From: Cyclobacteriaceae bacterium | Lineage (GTDB): Bacteria > Bacteroidota > Bacteroidia > Cytophagales > Cyclobacteriaceae | Length of the DNA: 64,000 bases | Reading direction: 5' to 3' | NCBI GenBank assembly: GCA_020832375.1 | Contig: JAFIEW010000005.1 | Location: forward strand, 1 to 64,000 | Shown here: positions 36,267 through 46,235 of the stretch, piece after piece | Numbering within the stretch: position 1 is the first letter of the stretch | Layout of the letters: every line of letters starts with the position of its first letter | The notes under the pieces: generated by a model | What the model saw: the letters and a program-made list of their open reading frames with translations, nothing else | The model's database searches: none | What the model was told of the DNA's origin: nothing | Made by a program: the position numbers and the translations under genes

Positions 36267-37794
36267 GCAATGGGTGGATAATAAATTAAATTTGCCAATT
36301 GAAAAATCGTTTATTTTAATGCTAACAGCTCGATTCCTCCTAACATATATTTTTCTTTTTACTACCATCCATGTTGAGGCTTTCAATCCGCCTCAAAAAG
36401 AAAGCGAATCAGAACCTCAGAGCATATTTCTTGAAGATGGCGTTCAGCTCCTTAGCGATTATTTGAAATTCCCCTCAATTACAGGTAATGAAATTGAAGC
36501 GGGACAATTTTTTGAGGCCTATTGCAAAGAAAAGGGTTTACATATTACTCGTTTTCAAGAAGATACCAATAGTTATAATTTTGCAGCGTCGATTCATCCT
36601 CTTAAGGAAGGTCGTCCAAATATCATATTGATGCATCATATAGACGTGGTGCCAGCGGGAAACTGGGACAAGTGGACTCACGCGCCTTATGGAGGGGTAG
36701 TAGCCGATGATGGATATATTTATGGTCGAGGTACTATTGATGCGAAAGGACTGGGTGTGATGCAGCTCATGGCTACTTTGGAGCTGATTGAGCATCATGG
36801 AAAAGACTTTGACTATAATATCACGCTACTAGTTGTGAGCAATGAGGAGGCAGGGGGTAGGCTAGGAGCAAAGCTCGTAGTTGATGAATACTTTGATTTA
36901 CTTAATCCTGCGGTTGTGTTTGGTGAAGGTGGATCTGGCCTCAATGAGGTTTTACCCTCCAATCCCGATCGCTTTGTTTATGGGGTGAGCATTGCAGAAA
37001 AGAAAAGTTTGTGGCTAAGGCTTGAGCTAGACTTGAAGTCATATGGCCACGGAGCTGCGCCTTCTCGTCGCTATGCCAATAAAAACATGATTGAAGCACT
37101 AAGCCGACTGAATAATCGCAGTACAAAAATTCAATTTGAAACTTCTAATCGATTGATGTTTAAAGAACTAGGAAGAGCAGAGGGCGGAGCGCGTGGGTTT
37201 TTTATTAGAAATGCCAATTGGAGAGTTTTTAATCCTTTTGTGAAGCGATATATTAGAGATAATCCGCTTTTTACTTCATTACTCACCAATACGATTACCA
37301 TAACCAATATCTACAATCCACCCGGTGCACCTAATCAGAATTCAGAGCTTTCGACTGCCTATTTAGATTGTAGACTACTACCCGAAACCAATAAAGAGGA
37401 TTTTGTAAAGCAGATAAAGCGAAAGTTAAGAGAGCCAAAGATCGAAATTTCTGTATTGAACCAAAGTCCAAGTGCATTATCAAGTCCTGTAGATGGATAC
37501 TATGACTTATTTGAGGAGGCAATTTTAAAATTTGACCCTGATGTAGATATTATTCCGATTTTATTTCCTGCGACAACCGATAATAGCTATTTTAGAGAGC
37601 GAGGAGTACCCGTATATGGTATTTTCCCAGCAAAAATCTCACAACAAGACATCCAAAATGTGCATAATATTGATGAACGCTTGAGTGTCAGGGCACTCAA
37701 TAACGGAATAATGGTCTATTATTTTTTCTTTAAAAAGTTGTTGGTCGATCAAAATTACCCTAAAGAGGGAATTGTATTTAATCCTAATCGTTAA
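36256..37794 (+). CDS. M20-family zinc metallopeptidase (carboxypeptidase-like)
   Basis: A peptidase of family M20 (dapE/ArgE/CPG2 type) hydrolysing peptides or N-acyl amino acids with two zinc ions. Visible metal motifs are ILMHHIDVVPAG, GRGTIDAKG (bridging Asp), SNEEAGG (Glu pair) and a late His in QNVHNIDER. ATG 36256 overlaps the previous gene's end and is plausible. ATG 36319 gives a cleaner export signal (MLTARFLLTYIFLFTTIHVEAF), so the start is unsettled and the protein is likely periplasmic. The substrate cannot be deduced. Confidence 0.85.
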   Translation: MIIRQWVDNKLNLPIEKSFILMLTARFLLTYIFLFTTIHVEAFNPPQKESESEPQSIFLEDGVQLLSDYLKFPSITGNEIEAGQFFEAYCKEKGLHITRFQEDTNSYNFAASIHPLKEGRPNIILMHHIDVVPAGNWDKWTHAPYGGVVADDGYIYGRGTIDAKGLGVMQLMATLELIEHHGKDFDYNITLLVVSNEEAGGRLGAKLVVDEYFDLLNPAVVFGEGGSGLNEVLPSNPDRFVYGVSIAEKKSLWLRLELDLKSYGHGAAPSRRYANKNMIEALSRLNNRSTKIQFETSNRLMFKELGRAEGGARGFFIRNANWRVFNPFVKRYIRDNPLFTSLLTNTITITNIYNPPGAPNQNSELSTAYLDCRLLPETNKEDFVKQIKRKLREPKIEISVLNQSPSALSSPVDGYYDLFEEAILKFDPDVDIIPILFPATTDNSYFRERGVPVYGIFPAKISQQDIQNVHNIDERLSVRALNNGIMVYYFFFKKLLVDQNYPKEGIVFNPNR

Positions 37795-38032
37795 TACTTC
37801 CTTACGGTTTTTGATATCCTATCAATTGATGCCTGATCATCTATTCCTCATTTTATTGAGAATAAAGTTAACATTTTGATGTGTTGAGATCTCTTGAGTT
37901 TTTTTCCTTAATCTTTTAGACAAGGTTCATTACTCAAGTACACGAATGAGAAAAACAGCATTGGTGGAAAACTAGTCTTTGTATCCACGAAGCAATAGCA
38001 CCAGTTTATTTCTGAATTTTTTATAGGTTATT
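37795..38032. other. Non-coding sequence after the peptidase gene
   Basis: The left part of a 719-base gap that runs to 38513. No gene seen here. The right part, 38210-38513, shows only a TAATTTTG box at about 38391-38398 upstream of the small membrane gene, without a good partner. Confidence 0.5.
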
Positions 38033-38209
38033 GTTGAACCCGGATTATGCGTTAGGGTTCGTTATGAGAGCTAAAAAAACAAGAAAATCAAGTCTTTAAC
38101 GACTAAGGCATAGCACCGCTATGGTGAAGGCGTTAAATGCAGCGAAGCGTTTGATTTTGAAGTATTTTTAGCTCAGAATAGAAATTCGAATACATATTCC
38201 GGGTTGAAC
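38033..38209. repeat. Fold-back (MITE-like) element, full copy
   Basis: 177 bp whose ends, GTTGAACCCGGATTATG and (inverted) GTTCAACCCGGAATATG, are inverted repeats. Further inward pairs match (GAGCTAAAAA/TTTTTAGCTC, AAAATCAA/TTGATTTT, TTAACG/CGTTAA, CATAGC/GCTATG), so the whole unit can fold into one long imperfect hairpin. No ORF. I see no clear target duplication. A half copy lies at 57974-58019. Confidence 0.7.
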
Positions 38210-38513
38210 TATAAATCGGATAAATCGTAATTAATAAGCCAGTATTTTACTTTACAGGTATTTTACCCTTTAGGGAGACACTATTTATCTTCCTTGACCG
38301 AAGTGAGTTATTATTTTATTTTTGAATTTATAATTGGTGTTTTTTAGGTAAGGGAGAGTTCTCTTCTTCCTCTAATGCTAAAATTAATTTTGTACTTTTA
38401 CTAATAATTTTTCATCCAATGATTTTAGAGTGTGTGGACTTTGTGCTACTTTTAAGTTAGCATAGGAAACTCATTTTTTAATGAGGTTTTAATTACAACA
38501 AGGAAAAAATCAG

Positions 38514-38711
38514 ATGAGTCGTAATAGGAAATTATTTTTAATAGGAGCTGGAATTTTTTGTTTGATTTTAGGGATTATCGTCTATGATATGATTCAAAAA
38601 ACCACCTTTCCAAAACGAGGTGGTAACAATACAGTAGACGAAATAAAAAAAGAAGAAACCCTTCAAAATATGCCTGAAAAGGGTGATAGCATCCAAAATT
38701 CTCAAGAGTGA
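38514..38711 (+). CDS. Small single-pass membrane protein
   Basis: A 65-residue protein with one N-terminal helix (FLIGAGIFCLILGIIVYDMI) and a short charged, Gly/Lys/Glu-rich tail ending QNSQE. Its stop codon TGA overlaps the GTG start of the giant AsmA-like gene (GTGA), so the two are translationally coupled. I do not recognise a family. It may be a partner of the AsmA-like protein. Confidence 0.65.
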   Translation: MSRNRKLFLIGAGIFCLILGIIVYDMIQKTTFPKRGGNNTVDEIKKEETLQNMPEKGDSIQNSQE

Positions 38712-41700
38712 AGGAATCTAGCAATTTAGAGCCGTCTAGTAGGTGCCGATTTGTTTCCGCAATTCGTGTACGTAACCCATTTTTAAGATGGGTAGCTCGA
38801 ATTCTTTTGTTTTTCATTCTTACGGTTGGTCTCTATGTTTTTTTACCTTCATTTTTCATAAAAAAATATTTAGCCAATGTAGTCTATCGTGATAGTCAAG
38901 AGGTTTATTCGCTGAATTTCGGTTATTTGGTTTATGACCCTTTTCGCTCAGAAATTCATTTGAGTAATTTTTCATTAATACCCAATGAATCTAAATACAG
39001 AGATCGAGTTGCGGCGGGAGGTACTGAAGCCGCCTTGTATCGTTTTGAGATAGATCATTTGAAGGTGGCTCGTTTTCAATGGAGAAAATACAAAGAAGAA
39101 AAAGAGGTCGATATCGAAGCCTTAATTTTCAGAAAGCCAAGGATTCAAGTAATTAGTGGGCCTAAGGATGAGGAGGATTCTAGTGCCGATATTGATCAGT
39201 TAAGAAATGACCTTTATAAGTTTTCATCGGATTATTTCAAGCACATCGACATTAAACTCATCCAGCTCAAAAAAGGAGATGTAAGCTTGTTTACCTCTGA
39301 AGCATCTACGGAGAGTCAGCTTCAAGCCTCAGAAATTGAGATTGGGTTTAGTAATTTTTATATTGATTCTGCCGCTATTTTCAATGAAGAAAGGTTCCTT
39401 TTTTCTGAAAACTTTATTATGGGTTTCACAGATTTTAAAGTGAAGCTTGGTGATAATATCCATGAAGTTTATGCCGACTATGCTTCGGTTTCTTCATTAG
39501 ATTCTCTTATAGAGGCCAAGAATCTTGGTGTTAGGCCTATTGATATGGAGCGATTCAGGTCAATACCTGAAAATGGAGTTGAGGCTAATATCGGCGATAT
39601 TCGAATTAATGAAGCCAATATTAATCGAGCGGTATTTAGCCAAGAGCTTTTTATAGAAAAAATTGAATTGGTAGAGCCAAAAATTGCACTGCTTCAAAAG
39701 TCACACATTCCTAAAGATCCGAATAAAAATGAAGGCCTTCAAATAGAGTCTTTAGAGCCAATTAATATCCACCCGCTCATTGCTGATTTCCTTAAGCTGA
39801 TACAGCTGAATGCTTTGATCATTAGAGATGCTGATTTTAAATTGATAGACTTAAGTAATGATGGTTTAGAAAAAATTGCAGCACGTCAATTTAACATGTC
39901 ATTGTCGGAATTTTTACTTGATTCAGCTTCTTATAAAAATCCAGAGAGAATATTTTATGCCAAAGAGATGGAGATGCGCTTGGGCGATTATAAAATGTTT
40001 CTAGAGGATAGCATTCATTACCTTTCTTCAAGTGAGGTGATTATTTCTACTAGAGAAAAAAACATTCAAGCGGTGGACATCATATTTTCAGCTTTAGAAG
40101 ATTCTATTGCTCCCTTTAAGCCTAATCTCAAAAGAATTGAGATGAATATGAAAGTGGATGATCTGACGTTGGAAAATGTCAATCTGCACGAAGTATATCA
40201 TCGCAATATTCTTGATTTTGACTTATTGAGTATTGGGAATAGCTTGATTAAATTCGACCGTCTTAAAATAAAAGAAAATAATCAAAAGGAAGAAGATCCC
40301 CTGATCAACCTTACTGGTAATTATCTCAATCGGATAAGTATCAATAAGATTGAACTTGATAATAGTAGCTTGGCATATTTTGATATCAGCAATGGAGCGC
40401 AGGATCAAATTAGTGCTGAAAATATTTTTCTAGACCTGTATAATTTCCGCCTAGATAAACAGACGGTAAAAGACAAAGAACGTATTTTTTATGCCGACGA
40501 TATGGTATTCGGTTTGCAAAATTATGTTTTAAAGCTTTCAGGAAAAAGCCATCAAGTTAGCTCAGAGGAGATTTTGATAAGCACACTCGATCGTGAAATT
40601 ATAATTGAGCATTTACGTGTGTCTCCTGTTGATCATGACGACCCTATACATTTCCTTGCAAAGCATGACCAAAACACCTTGCTGAATCTACATATACCTA
40701 TGATTCAATTAGATAGCGTAGACGTATCAAGGGTTTTTATGGAAAGAATATTGGATATTGATGAGATTTGGATTCAAGAGCCAAGCTTATCGATCACTTC
40801 TTATCCATCGCTTAAGGCTGAGGAAGACGATGATGATCAAGGAGATGATAAGTTCACCTCTGGGGAGCTTTATGGTTTGATTCGGCCTTTTTTAGAGCAG
40901 ATACAGCTTGATGAACTTCACTTGATCAATGCAAGCATCTCAATAAATTCTGAAGATGATGAAAATGGAAGTTCATTTGAAATGAAAGAAAATGGCCTCG
41001 GCTTGAGTGTCTACAATTTTTTTATGGATTCTGCTTATGTAGAGCAACAGGATCGTCTATTCTTTAGTGAGTACATTGAGGTCTGTATGGATCACTATCA
41101 AGCAAAATTGATGAACAAGTCTCATGAGGTAGCGCTAAAAGATTTTTTTTACAGTACTCGCGTTGGCTTTTTACAATTTGAAGATCTTTCTATCACCTCT
41201 GTAATTGAAGCTGACAGTCTCTTTCAACTCAATGCTGAATTAGATAGATTCAGTATGAGTGGTTTTCAAATTACCGATCTGTACTATCAAAAAGTGTTAT
41301 TTTTTGAGCGGTTGGCGTTAGGAATTGGTACTATTTCTTTTCAAGAGGCACAGCTAAAACCCTCATCCCACGAAAAAGATAAAGAAGAAGAGGAGGGGGA
41401 GAGCAAAGGCTGGCCGGATGCTTTAGCTGGAGTAATGTTTGATGAAATTGATCTTGGCAGTCTAGTGATTAATTATGCTGGTGGCAATGCCGAAAAAGAT
41501 CTACAAGTTGCGGCTAGGGTGGGGGCTAAGATTGGGCCATTAAGCTTGGATGCACAAAGAATGAAGGAAGGAGACTGGCAAAAAATATTGGATCATACCC
41601 TTGTCGAGGTATGGGAGGTAGATGCTCAATTAAACGGCTTTCAGCAGCTTACCCTAGACCATATGAATGCAGACTTTTCAAATGGTAATATACTTTTTGA

Positions 41701-43174
41701 GGAAATTAAATTTCAACCTAATGAGAAAATCGATTGGAAGCAAAAAGTGAAATCAGGTGAAGAAAAGGCTGCCATTTCGTCTTACATTCCAAAGCTGGAA
41801 GTCAGGGGAGTAGAGCTGGTAAAATCTAATGACAGCCTTTTTGTAGCAATAGGAAGGATCATATCTGAAAAGAGTAATCATCATGTTTATTTGAAAGGTC
41901 AGGAAGATACTAATGATTCTTTGAGGTTGGAAAATTTGGGTATTTTCAATCAGTCAAGTTCTAAAGATCAGTTGGTATTTTTGAAAATAGAAGATATCGC
42001 ACTCGCTGATAATTCCTTTCAATTGAGTTCAATTTCTGATCAAGGTATCAATGAGATTCTATCTCTAGGAAGAATTGATCTGAACTTCGAAGAGATAGAT
42101 ACTTCTGAGGGTAGTGATGATGTGCCATTCCAAGGTTTTTTTGCCAATCAATCAACGATAGAGATTTTTGATTTTCGGCAGGCCATTGACTCTGGGATGT
42201 ACGAGTTCCAAATACAAAGAATATTTCTTGATCTGAGCAATCGAAGGATAGTGCTGGATTCGGTCGGCTTGATACCACAAATCACTAGAAAAGAATTTCC
42301 AGATTGGATTGATTGGCAAACTGATTTATTGACTATCAAGAGTAGCTCAGTAGCGATTGAAAATATTGACTATAATGCATTGCGTAGTGGTGACTTGCTA
42401 AGGGTAGGTGATCTTACCTTATCCGATTTTTACATTACGGCCTATAGAGATAAAAATGTACCCTTTAATGATGATCAGTACAAGCCTTTGCCTGTTTCAC
42501 AATTTGGCAAGATTTCCCTTCCTTTTGTGATTGAAAATTTATGGATCACCAATGGTTATATAGAATATGCCGAGCTTGCAGAAGATGGTGAAGAGTCTGG
42601 TAAAGTGTACTTTACCCAACTTGAAGGACATATTAGCAATGCGACCAATAATTGGGCACTAACCAATAAGCCTTATATGAACATGGAGGCTTCTGCCAAG
42701 CTATATGGTAGTGCTACTTTAGAAGCGTTTTTTAGATTTGACCTTGATGACCCTGACTACGGATTTGCTGTTAATGGTCATCTGTCAGACTTTGATCTTA
42801 GCTTGGTCAATCAAATGACCGTACCTGTATTACTTGTAAGTATTGATGGTGGTTATGTCCATCATTTAGACTTTAACTTCAAGAGTAATGAGGATTTTTC
42901 AAATGGTAATATGTTGTTCATGTACGAGGGACTATCAGTATCTTTGATCAATCCAAAAACAGGTAAACCGAAAGGTCTTCGATTTTTGACCTATTTGGTT
43001 AATCAGCTGGCGGTTAAAGATGATAATTATTCAGTGGATCGATTGCGGATAGCAGAAATTGATACAGAGCGTGATAAGAGACGATCGATGTTCAACTATT
43101 GGTGGAAAAGCTTAATGACGGGTCTTAAAAATTCAGTAGGTAGTCGCGTGGTACGAAGATTCGTAAACACTTGA
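38708..43174 (+). CDS. Giant AsmA-like envelope protein with four internal repeats
   Basis: A 1,488-residue protein with one N-terminal helix (about 28-52, WVARILLFFILTVGLYVFLPSFF) and a long beta-rich body typical of AsmA/DUF748 proteins, which span the periplasm and are thought to move lipids between membranes. The C-terminal segment LYGSATLEAFFRFDLDDPD resembles the conserved AsmA ending. A motif DSA.(x)..ERIFYA(x)..(x)LGDY recurs at about residues 217, 401, 579 and 772, spaced 178-193 residues apart, so the protein is built of tandem units. The GTG start overlaps the small membrane gene. It is not TamB by sequence; the lipid role is a family inference. Confidence 0.8.
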   Translation: MKESSNLEPSSRCRFVSAIRVRNPFLRWVARILLFFILTVGLYVFLPSFFIKKYLANVVYRDSQEVYSLNFGYLVYDPFRSEIHLSNFSLIPNESKYRDRVAAGGTEAALYRFEIDHLKVARFQWRKYKEEKEVDIEALIFRKPRIQVISGPKDEEDSSADIDQLRNDLYKFSSDYFKHIDIKLIQLKKGDVSLFTSEASTESQLQASEIEIGFSNFYIDSAAIFNEERFLFSENFIMGFTDFKVKLGDNIHEVYADYASVSSLDSLIEAKNLGVRPIDMERFRSIPENGVEANIGDIRINEANINRAVFSQELFIEKIELVEPKIALLQKSHIPKDPNKNEGLQIESLEPINIHPLIADFLKLIQLNALIIRDADFKLIDLSNDGLEKIAARQFNMSLSEFLLDSASYKNPERIFYAKEMEMRLGDYKMFLEDSIHYLSSSEVIISTREKNIQAVDIIFSALEDSIAPFKPNLKRIEMNMKVDDLTLENVNLHEVYHRNILDFDLLSIGNSLIKFDRLKIKENNQKEEDPLINLTGNYLNRISINKIELDNSSLAYFDISNGAQDQISAENIFLDLYNFRLDKQTVKDKERIFYADDMVFGLQNYVLKLSGKSHQVSSEEILISTLDREIIIEHLRVSPVDHDDPIHFLAKHDQNTLLNLHIPMIQLDSVDVSRVFMERILDIDEIWIQEPSLSITSYPSLKAEEDDDDQGDDKFTSGELYGLIRPFLEQIQLDELHLINASISINSEDDENGSSFEMKENGLGLSVYNFFMDSAYVEQQDRLFFSEYIEVCMDHYQAKLMNKSHEVALKDFFYSTRVGFLQFEDLSITSVIEADSLFQLNAELDRFSMSGFQITDLYYQKVLFFERLALGIGTISFQEAQLKPSSHEKDKEEEEGESKGWPDALAGVMFDEIDLGSLVINYAGGNAEKDLQVAARVGAKIGPLSLDAQRMKEGDWQKILDHTLVEVWEVDAQLNGFQQLTLDHMNADFSNGNILFEEIKFQPNEKIDWKQKVKSGEEKAAISSYIPKLEVRGVELVKSNDSLFVAIGRIISEKSNHHVYLKGQEDTNDSLRLENLGIFNQSSSKDQLVFLKIEDIALADNSFQLSSISDQGINEILSLGRIDLNFEEIDTSEGSDDVPFQGFFANQSTIEIFDFRQAIDSGMYEFQIQRIFLDLSNRRIVLDSVGLIPQITRKEFPDWIDWQTDLLTIKSSSVAIENIDYNALRSGDLLRVGDLTLSDFYITAYRDKNVPFNDDQYKPLPVSQFGKISLPFVIENLWITNGYIEYAELAEDGEESGKVYFTQLEGHISNATNNWALTNKPYMNMEASAKLYGSATLEAFFRFDLDDPDYGFAVNGHLSDFDLSLVNQMTVPVLLVSIDGGYVHHLDFNFKSNEDFSNGNMLFMYEGLSVSLINPKTGKPKGLRFLTYLVNQLAVKDDNYSVDRLRIAEIDTERDKRRSMFNYWWKSLMTGLKNSVGSRVVRRFVNT

Positions 43175-43235
43175 TTTGATGATGAGTGATCATCATTTAT
43201 TAACTAAGGCCGATATTATTGAAAGTTTTATATTA

Positions 43236-43542
43236 GGGCATGCTTTAAAACAGCTATATTGTTTATAAATAAATCATAAAGTCTATACTTTATTTAAGTT
43301 CACGGTTTTTAATCAAAAATAGTGAAAATGCTTGTACGAAAATGTCTGAGATCGACATTTTGTAGCTTAGTCCCAAGCATTATCGTAAATTGTGATTCGT
43401 AAATCTTAAGTGGTATTTATTTGAAAAAAGATTAAAAGCTTAAAATAAGCTTCTTGAAATATATCATTTTTCCGATCAAATAAGATAAGCGAAGCTTGTG
43501 CCACCTCAAATCTGCAGTACTTTGGACTTTTTAAGCAAGCTC
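43236..43542 (+). mobile_element. MITE-like element, copy B
   Basis: 307 bp closely related along its whole length to copy A at 26081, in the same orientation. Ends are GGGCATGCTTTAAAA and, inverted, GAGCTTGCTTAAAAA. The flanks TATATTA and TATTCTA resemble a decayed target duplication. It has no ORF and fills most of the 481-base gap between the AsmA-like gene and the methyltransferase gene. Confidence 0.8.
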
Positions 43543-43655
43543 TATTCTATTTGCAATTTAACTTATGACTTGAACAGCCGTTTTTCATTTCAAGCTCATT
43601 ACCCTCAGAAAGCGCATTTATTCTAAGTTTTTAGAAGAATTATTAATCTATAGAT

Positions 43656-44255
43656 ATGTTAGACAATACTTTCGATCAAAAATACTGGTCACAAAGATAT
43701 ATTGACGAAAATACAGGCTGGGACATAGGCGAAATTTCTACACCGCTTAAGACTTTTTTCGATCAAATTACTGATAAGTCGATCACCATTTTAATCCCTG
43801 GCTGTGGAAACGCCTACGAAGCGGCATACCTGTGGAAAAATGGCTTCAAAAATGTTTTCTTAATGGATTTGTCCCCCATTCCATTGAAAAAGTTTCAGGA
43901 GCAGCACCCTGACTTCCCGAAAGATCAGCTATTAGAGATGAACTTTTTTGATTGTGAACTTCAGCATCATTTTGATTTAATTGTGGAGCAGACATTTTTC
44001 TGCGCCTTACATCCGTCTTTAAGAGCTGATTATGCGAAAAAAATGAATCAACTCTTAAGTCAAAAAGGAGAGTTAGTCGGTCTATTGTTCGATGCGTCAC
44101 TTTATCAAGACCATCCGCCTTTTGGTGGTTCTAAGAAGGAGTATATTTCTATTCTAGGTCAGCATTTAGAAATAGAAAAAATGGAAGATAGTTACAATAG
44201 CATAGCCCCTCGCCAAGGACGAGAGTTGTTTTTCATAGCCAATAAAAAACAGTAA
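43656..44255 (+). CDS. TPMT-family SAM-dependent methyltransferase
   Basis: A 199-residue Rossmann-fold methyltransferase of the thiopurine/thiol S-methyltransferase (TPMT) type. Diagnostic segments are YWSQRYIDENTGWDIGEISTPL, the SAM-binding ILIPGCGNAYEAAYL, FLMDLSPIPL, and EQTFFCALHPSLR. Bacterial members methylate small thiols, selenium or tellurium compounds, or halide. The actual substrate is unknown. It is convergent with the batA-like gene, ends adjacent. Confidence 0.88.
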   Translation: MLDNTFDQKYWSQRYIDENTGWDIGEISTPLKTFFDQITDKSITILIPGCGNAYEAAYLWKNGFKNVFLMDLSPIPLKKFQEQHPDFPKDQLLEMNFFDCELQHHFDLIVEQTFFCALHPSLRADYAKKMNQLLSQKGELVGLLFDASLYQDHPPFGGSKKEYISILGQHLEIEKMEDSYNSIAPRQGRELFFIANKKQ

Positions 44256-44256
44256 G

Positions 44257-45297
44257 CTAGTCTTCCATGAAGTTGTTCATAAAGCTGGATTTACTAAGCA
44301 TCCACAAACCGAAAAAGCATAGTGCCCAATAGAGATATACTCTGTAATAATCTTTGGTGTCTTTGTAGCGGTTTTCAAAGACTTCTGTTTTCTCTAGTTC
44401 ATCCAGCTTTTGGAAGATATCTTTGAATTCGGCTTCATTGGCCGCTTGATAGAATTCACCTTTGGTGATTTGAGCGATTTCACGTAGAGTGGTTTCATCG
44501 AAGGTATTTTCTAAGTATCGTGTTCTGCCAAATATATCCTTTCCAAAAGGGACTTGTCCATCCGTGCCGATCGCTACACTATGCACTTTGATGTCAAAGG
44601 TTTTCGCTAGGTTGGCAGCTGTAATCGGGTCAACATTGCCAGCATTGTTATCACCATCGCCAAGTAAAATGACCACCTTAGAATTACTCTTGCTTTCTCT
44701 CATGCGGTTGATAGCCACTGCCAATCCACTTCCTATGGCTGTGCCAGGTACGGTGATCATCTTCGTGCTCAACTCATCAAGATAATTTAAGATCAACTGT
44801 TTATCTCCAGTAAGAGGAGCTAAAGAGTAGGCTTCGCCAGAAAAAATGACAATTCCTATTCTGTCATTTGGTCGGTTTTCTACAAAATCCATGCTGAGCG
44901 CTTTTGCTACTTCCAGCCGATTCGGCTTGAAGTCTTCGTATAGCATTGACTCAGAGATGTCGATTAATAGTATGATGTCAATACCTTCAGTCCACTGTTC
45001 TACGCGCTCATTAGTCAGTTGCGGCCGTGCGGCAGCCACCAAAAGTAAGACTAAAAAGAGCATGAAAAAACCCGTAGGAATATGGCGAAGCCATACGGTA
45101 TAGTCTTTTTTGTAATAAGCTTCAGGTAATGCTATATCTAGTTTTTTACTGAGTCGGTACCAGATAAGCCAGCGAAAGAAAAACATGAATGGCAAGGCGT
45201 AGATCAAGTAAATGATCCAAGGTTCTTGCCAACTAAATGAACGTAAAACTTCAGGATCGAACCAACGGAGGCTCAGCCATTCCCAATTATCTTTCAT
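44257..45297 (-). CDS. batA: BatA-like VWA-domain membrane protein
   Basis: A membrane protein of about 346 residues with a VWA domain. Helices at about 28-50 and 80-102 precede the VWA domain, whose MIDAS DISESM (DxSxS) and later ILLGDGDNNAGN are intact, followed by a C-terminal helix (YLYWALCFFGLWMLSKSSF). In Bat (Bacteroides aerotolerance) operons it is thought to act with a MoxR ATPase. The ATG at 45297 (MKDNWEWLSL) is chosen over the Lys-rich upstream start. It overlaps the upstream gene by 11 bases. No moxR is in the window. Confidence 0.88.
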   Translation of the reverse strand: MKDNWEWLSLRWFDPEVLRSFSWQEPWIIYLIYALPFMFFFRWLIWYRLSKKLDIALPEAYYKKDYTVWLRHIPTGFFMLFLVLLLVAAARPQLTNERVEQWTEGIDIILLIDISESMLYEDFKPNRLEVAKALSMDFVENRPNDRIGIVIFSGEAYSLAPLTGDKQLILNYLDELSTKMITVPGTAIGSGLAVAINRMRESKSNSKVVILLGDGDNNAGNVDPITAANLAKTFDIKVHSVAIGTDGQVPFGKDIFGRTRYLENTFDETTLREIAQITKGEFYQAANEAEFKDIFQKLDELEKTEVFENRYKDTKDYYRVYLYWALCFFGLWMLSKSSFMNNFMED

Positions 45298-46204
45298 CTT
45301 TAGTATCCTTGAGTTGTTTTTTGATTTCTTCTTTTTTGTCTTTTGCAAAGCTCAATAAGCCTTGGTAAGCCTGCAAAAGTTGATCGGATTTTCGATCTGC
45401 GTAGATATAAGCATCAATTACTTTGAGGTGCTCATGTAGGCTTTTGGCCTCAGGGTAGAATTGCATCATCTCCCTTGTAGACTGACCTGTAAGTGGCTTA
45501 CCTTCAAGCTTCTCTAAAAAATATTTATGTTCATAAAGCATTCTTACACCCTCTTCTTTATTGCCCGACTTTAAATCTTGTAATGCCTTTTCATAAGCTT
45601 TTTCATGCTTGCGCCATGATTGCTCTATCGCCCTCACCTTCAGGTATAAACGGATGCTACCACCAAAGAAATAATAGATCAAACCGCCAGCTATAAGAAT
45701 AATGCTAATAATAAGGATAGTTACAATCAAGTTTAGTTGTTCTCTTACTAAAGTCCATTCGCTATCTTCTTGAATTTCGGGAGCATCTACCTCAGCTACA
45801 AAAGTTCTTAAAATAGCAATTTTATCTGCTTTAGGCTCAATGATGACACTGTCTTGTTTTGATTTTAGCCAGATTACAGGAATGGCCAGCTCTTGATTTA
45901 ACTGATTGCTAAAGGTGCTCACCATAAAGATGGCGCTATCATAGCTGTAAGTATCGTCAGATTGGGTGGTAAAATACTTTTTTGAGGTGATCTCAAACTG
46001 CTTGAGGTCATATTGCTCATCTGGGAAGATGATCTCCAATGATTTTGGGTATTTGGCAGTCAACTGATAGGGTACAGGGTTGCCTACTTTTGTGCTATCA
46101 GCGAGGAACTTACCACTCACCTCAATTTCACCTTGTCCGAAGAGGTTGAAAGGAATAAGCAGCAAAATCACCCAACTGATTGATCTCAAAATTCTGTATA
46201 TCAT
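45287..46204 (-). CDS. BatD-like exported protein of the Bat cluster
   Basis: A 305-residue protein with a signal peptide (VILLLIPFNLFGQ), a beta-rich domain (about 25-150), one transmembrane helix (about 160-185, LIVTILIISIILIAGGLIYYFFGG) and a helical cytoplasmic tail. The layout of an oxygen-tolerance-type domain followed by a helix matches BatD-like proteins, but the match is only by position and shape. The ATG at 46204 is chosen because it starts the signal peptide. It is coupled to batA downstream and follows the DUF58 gene. Confidence 0.7.
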   Translation of the reverse strand: MIYRILRSISWVILLLIPFNLFGQGEIEVSGKFLADSTKVGNPVPYQLTAKYPKSLEIIFPDEQYDLKQFEITSKKYFTTQSDDTYSYDSAIFMVSTFSNQLNQELAIPVIWLKSKQDSVIIEPKADKIAILRTFVAEVDAPEIQEDSEWTLVREQLNLIVTILIISIILIAGGLIYYFFGGSIRLYLKVRAIEQSWRKHEKAYEKALQDLKSGNKEEGVRMLYEHKYFLEKLEGKPLTGQSTREMMQFYPEAKSLHEHLKVIDAYIYADRKSDQLLQAYQGLLSFAKDKKEEIKKQLKDTKDER

Positions 46205-46235
46205 AATGATAGTAGTCGTATGCAAATATTGCTGT

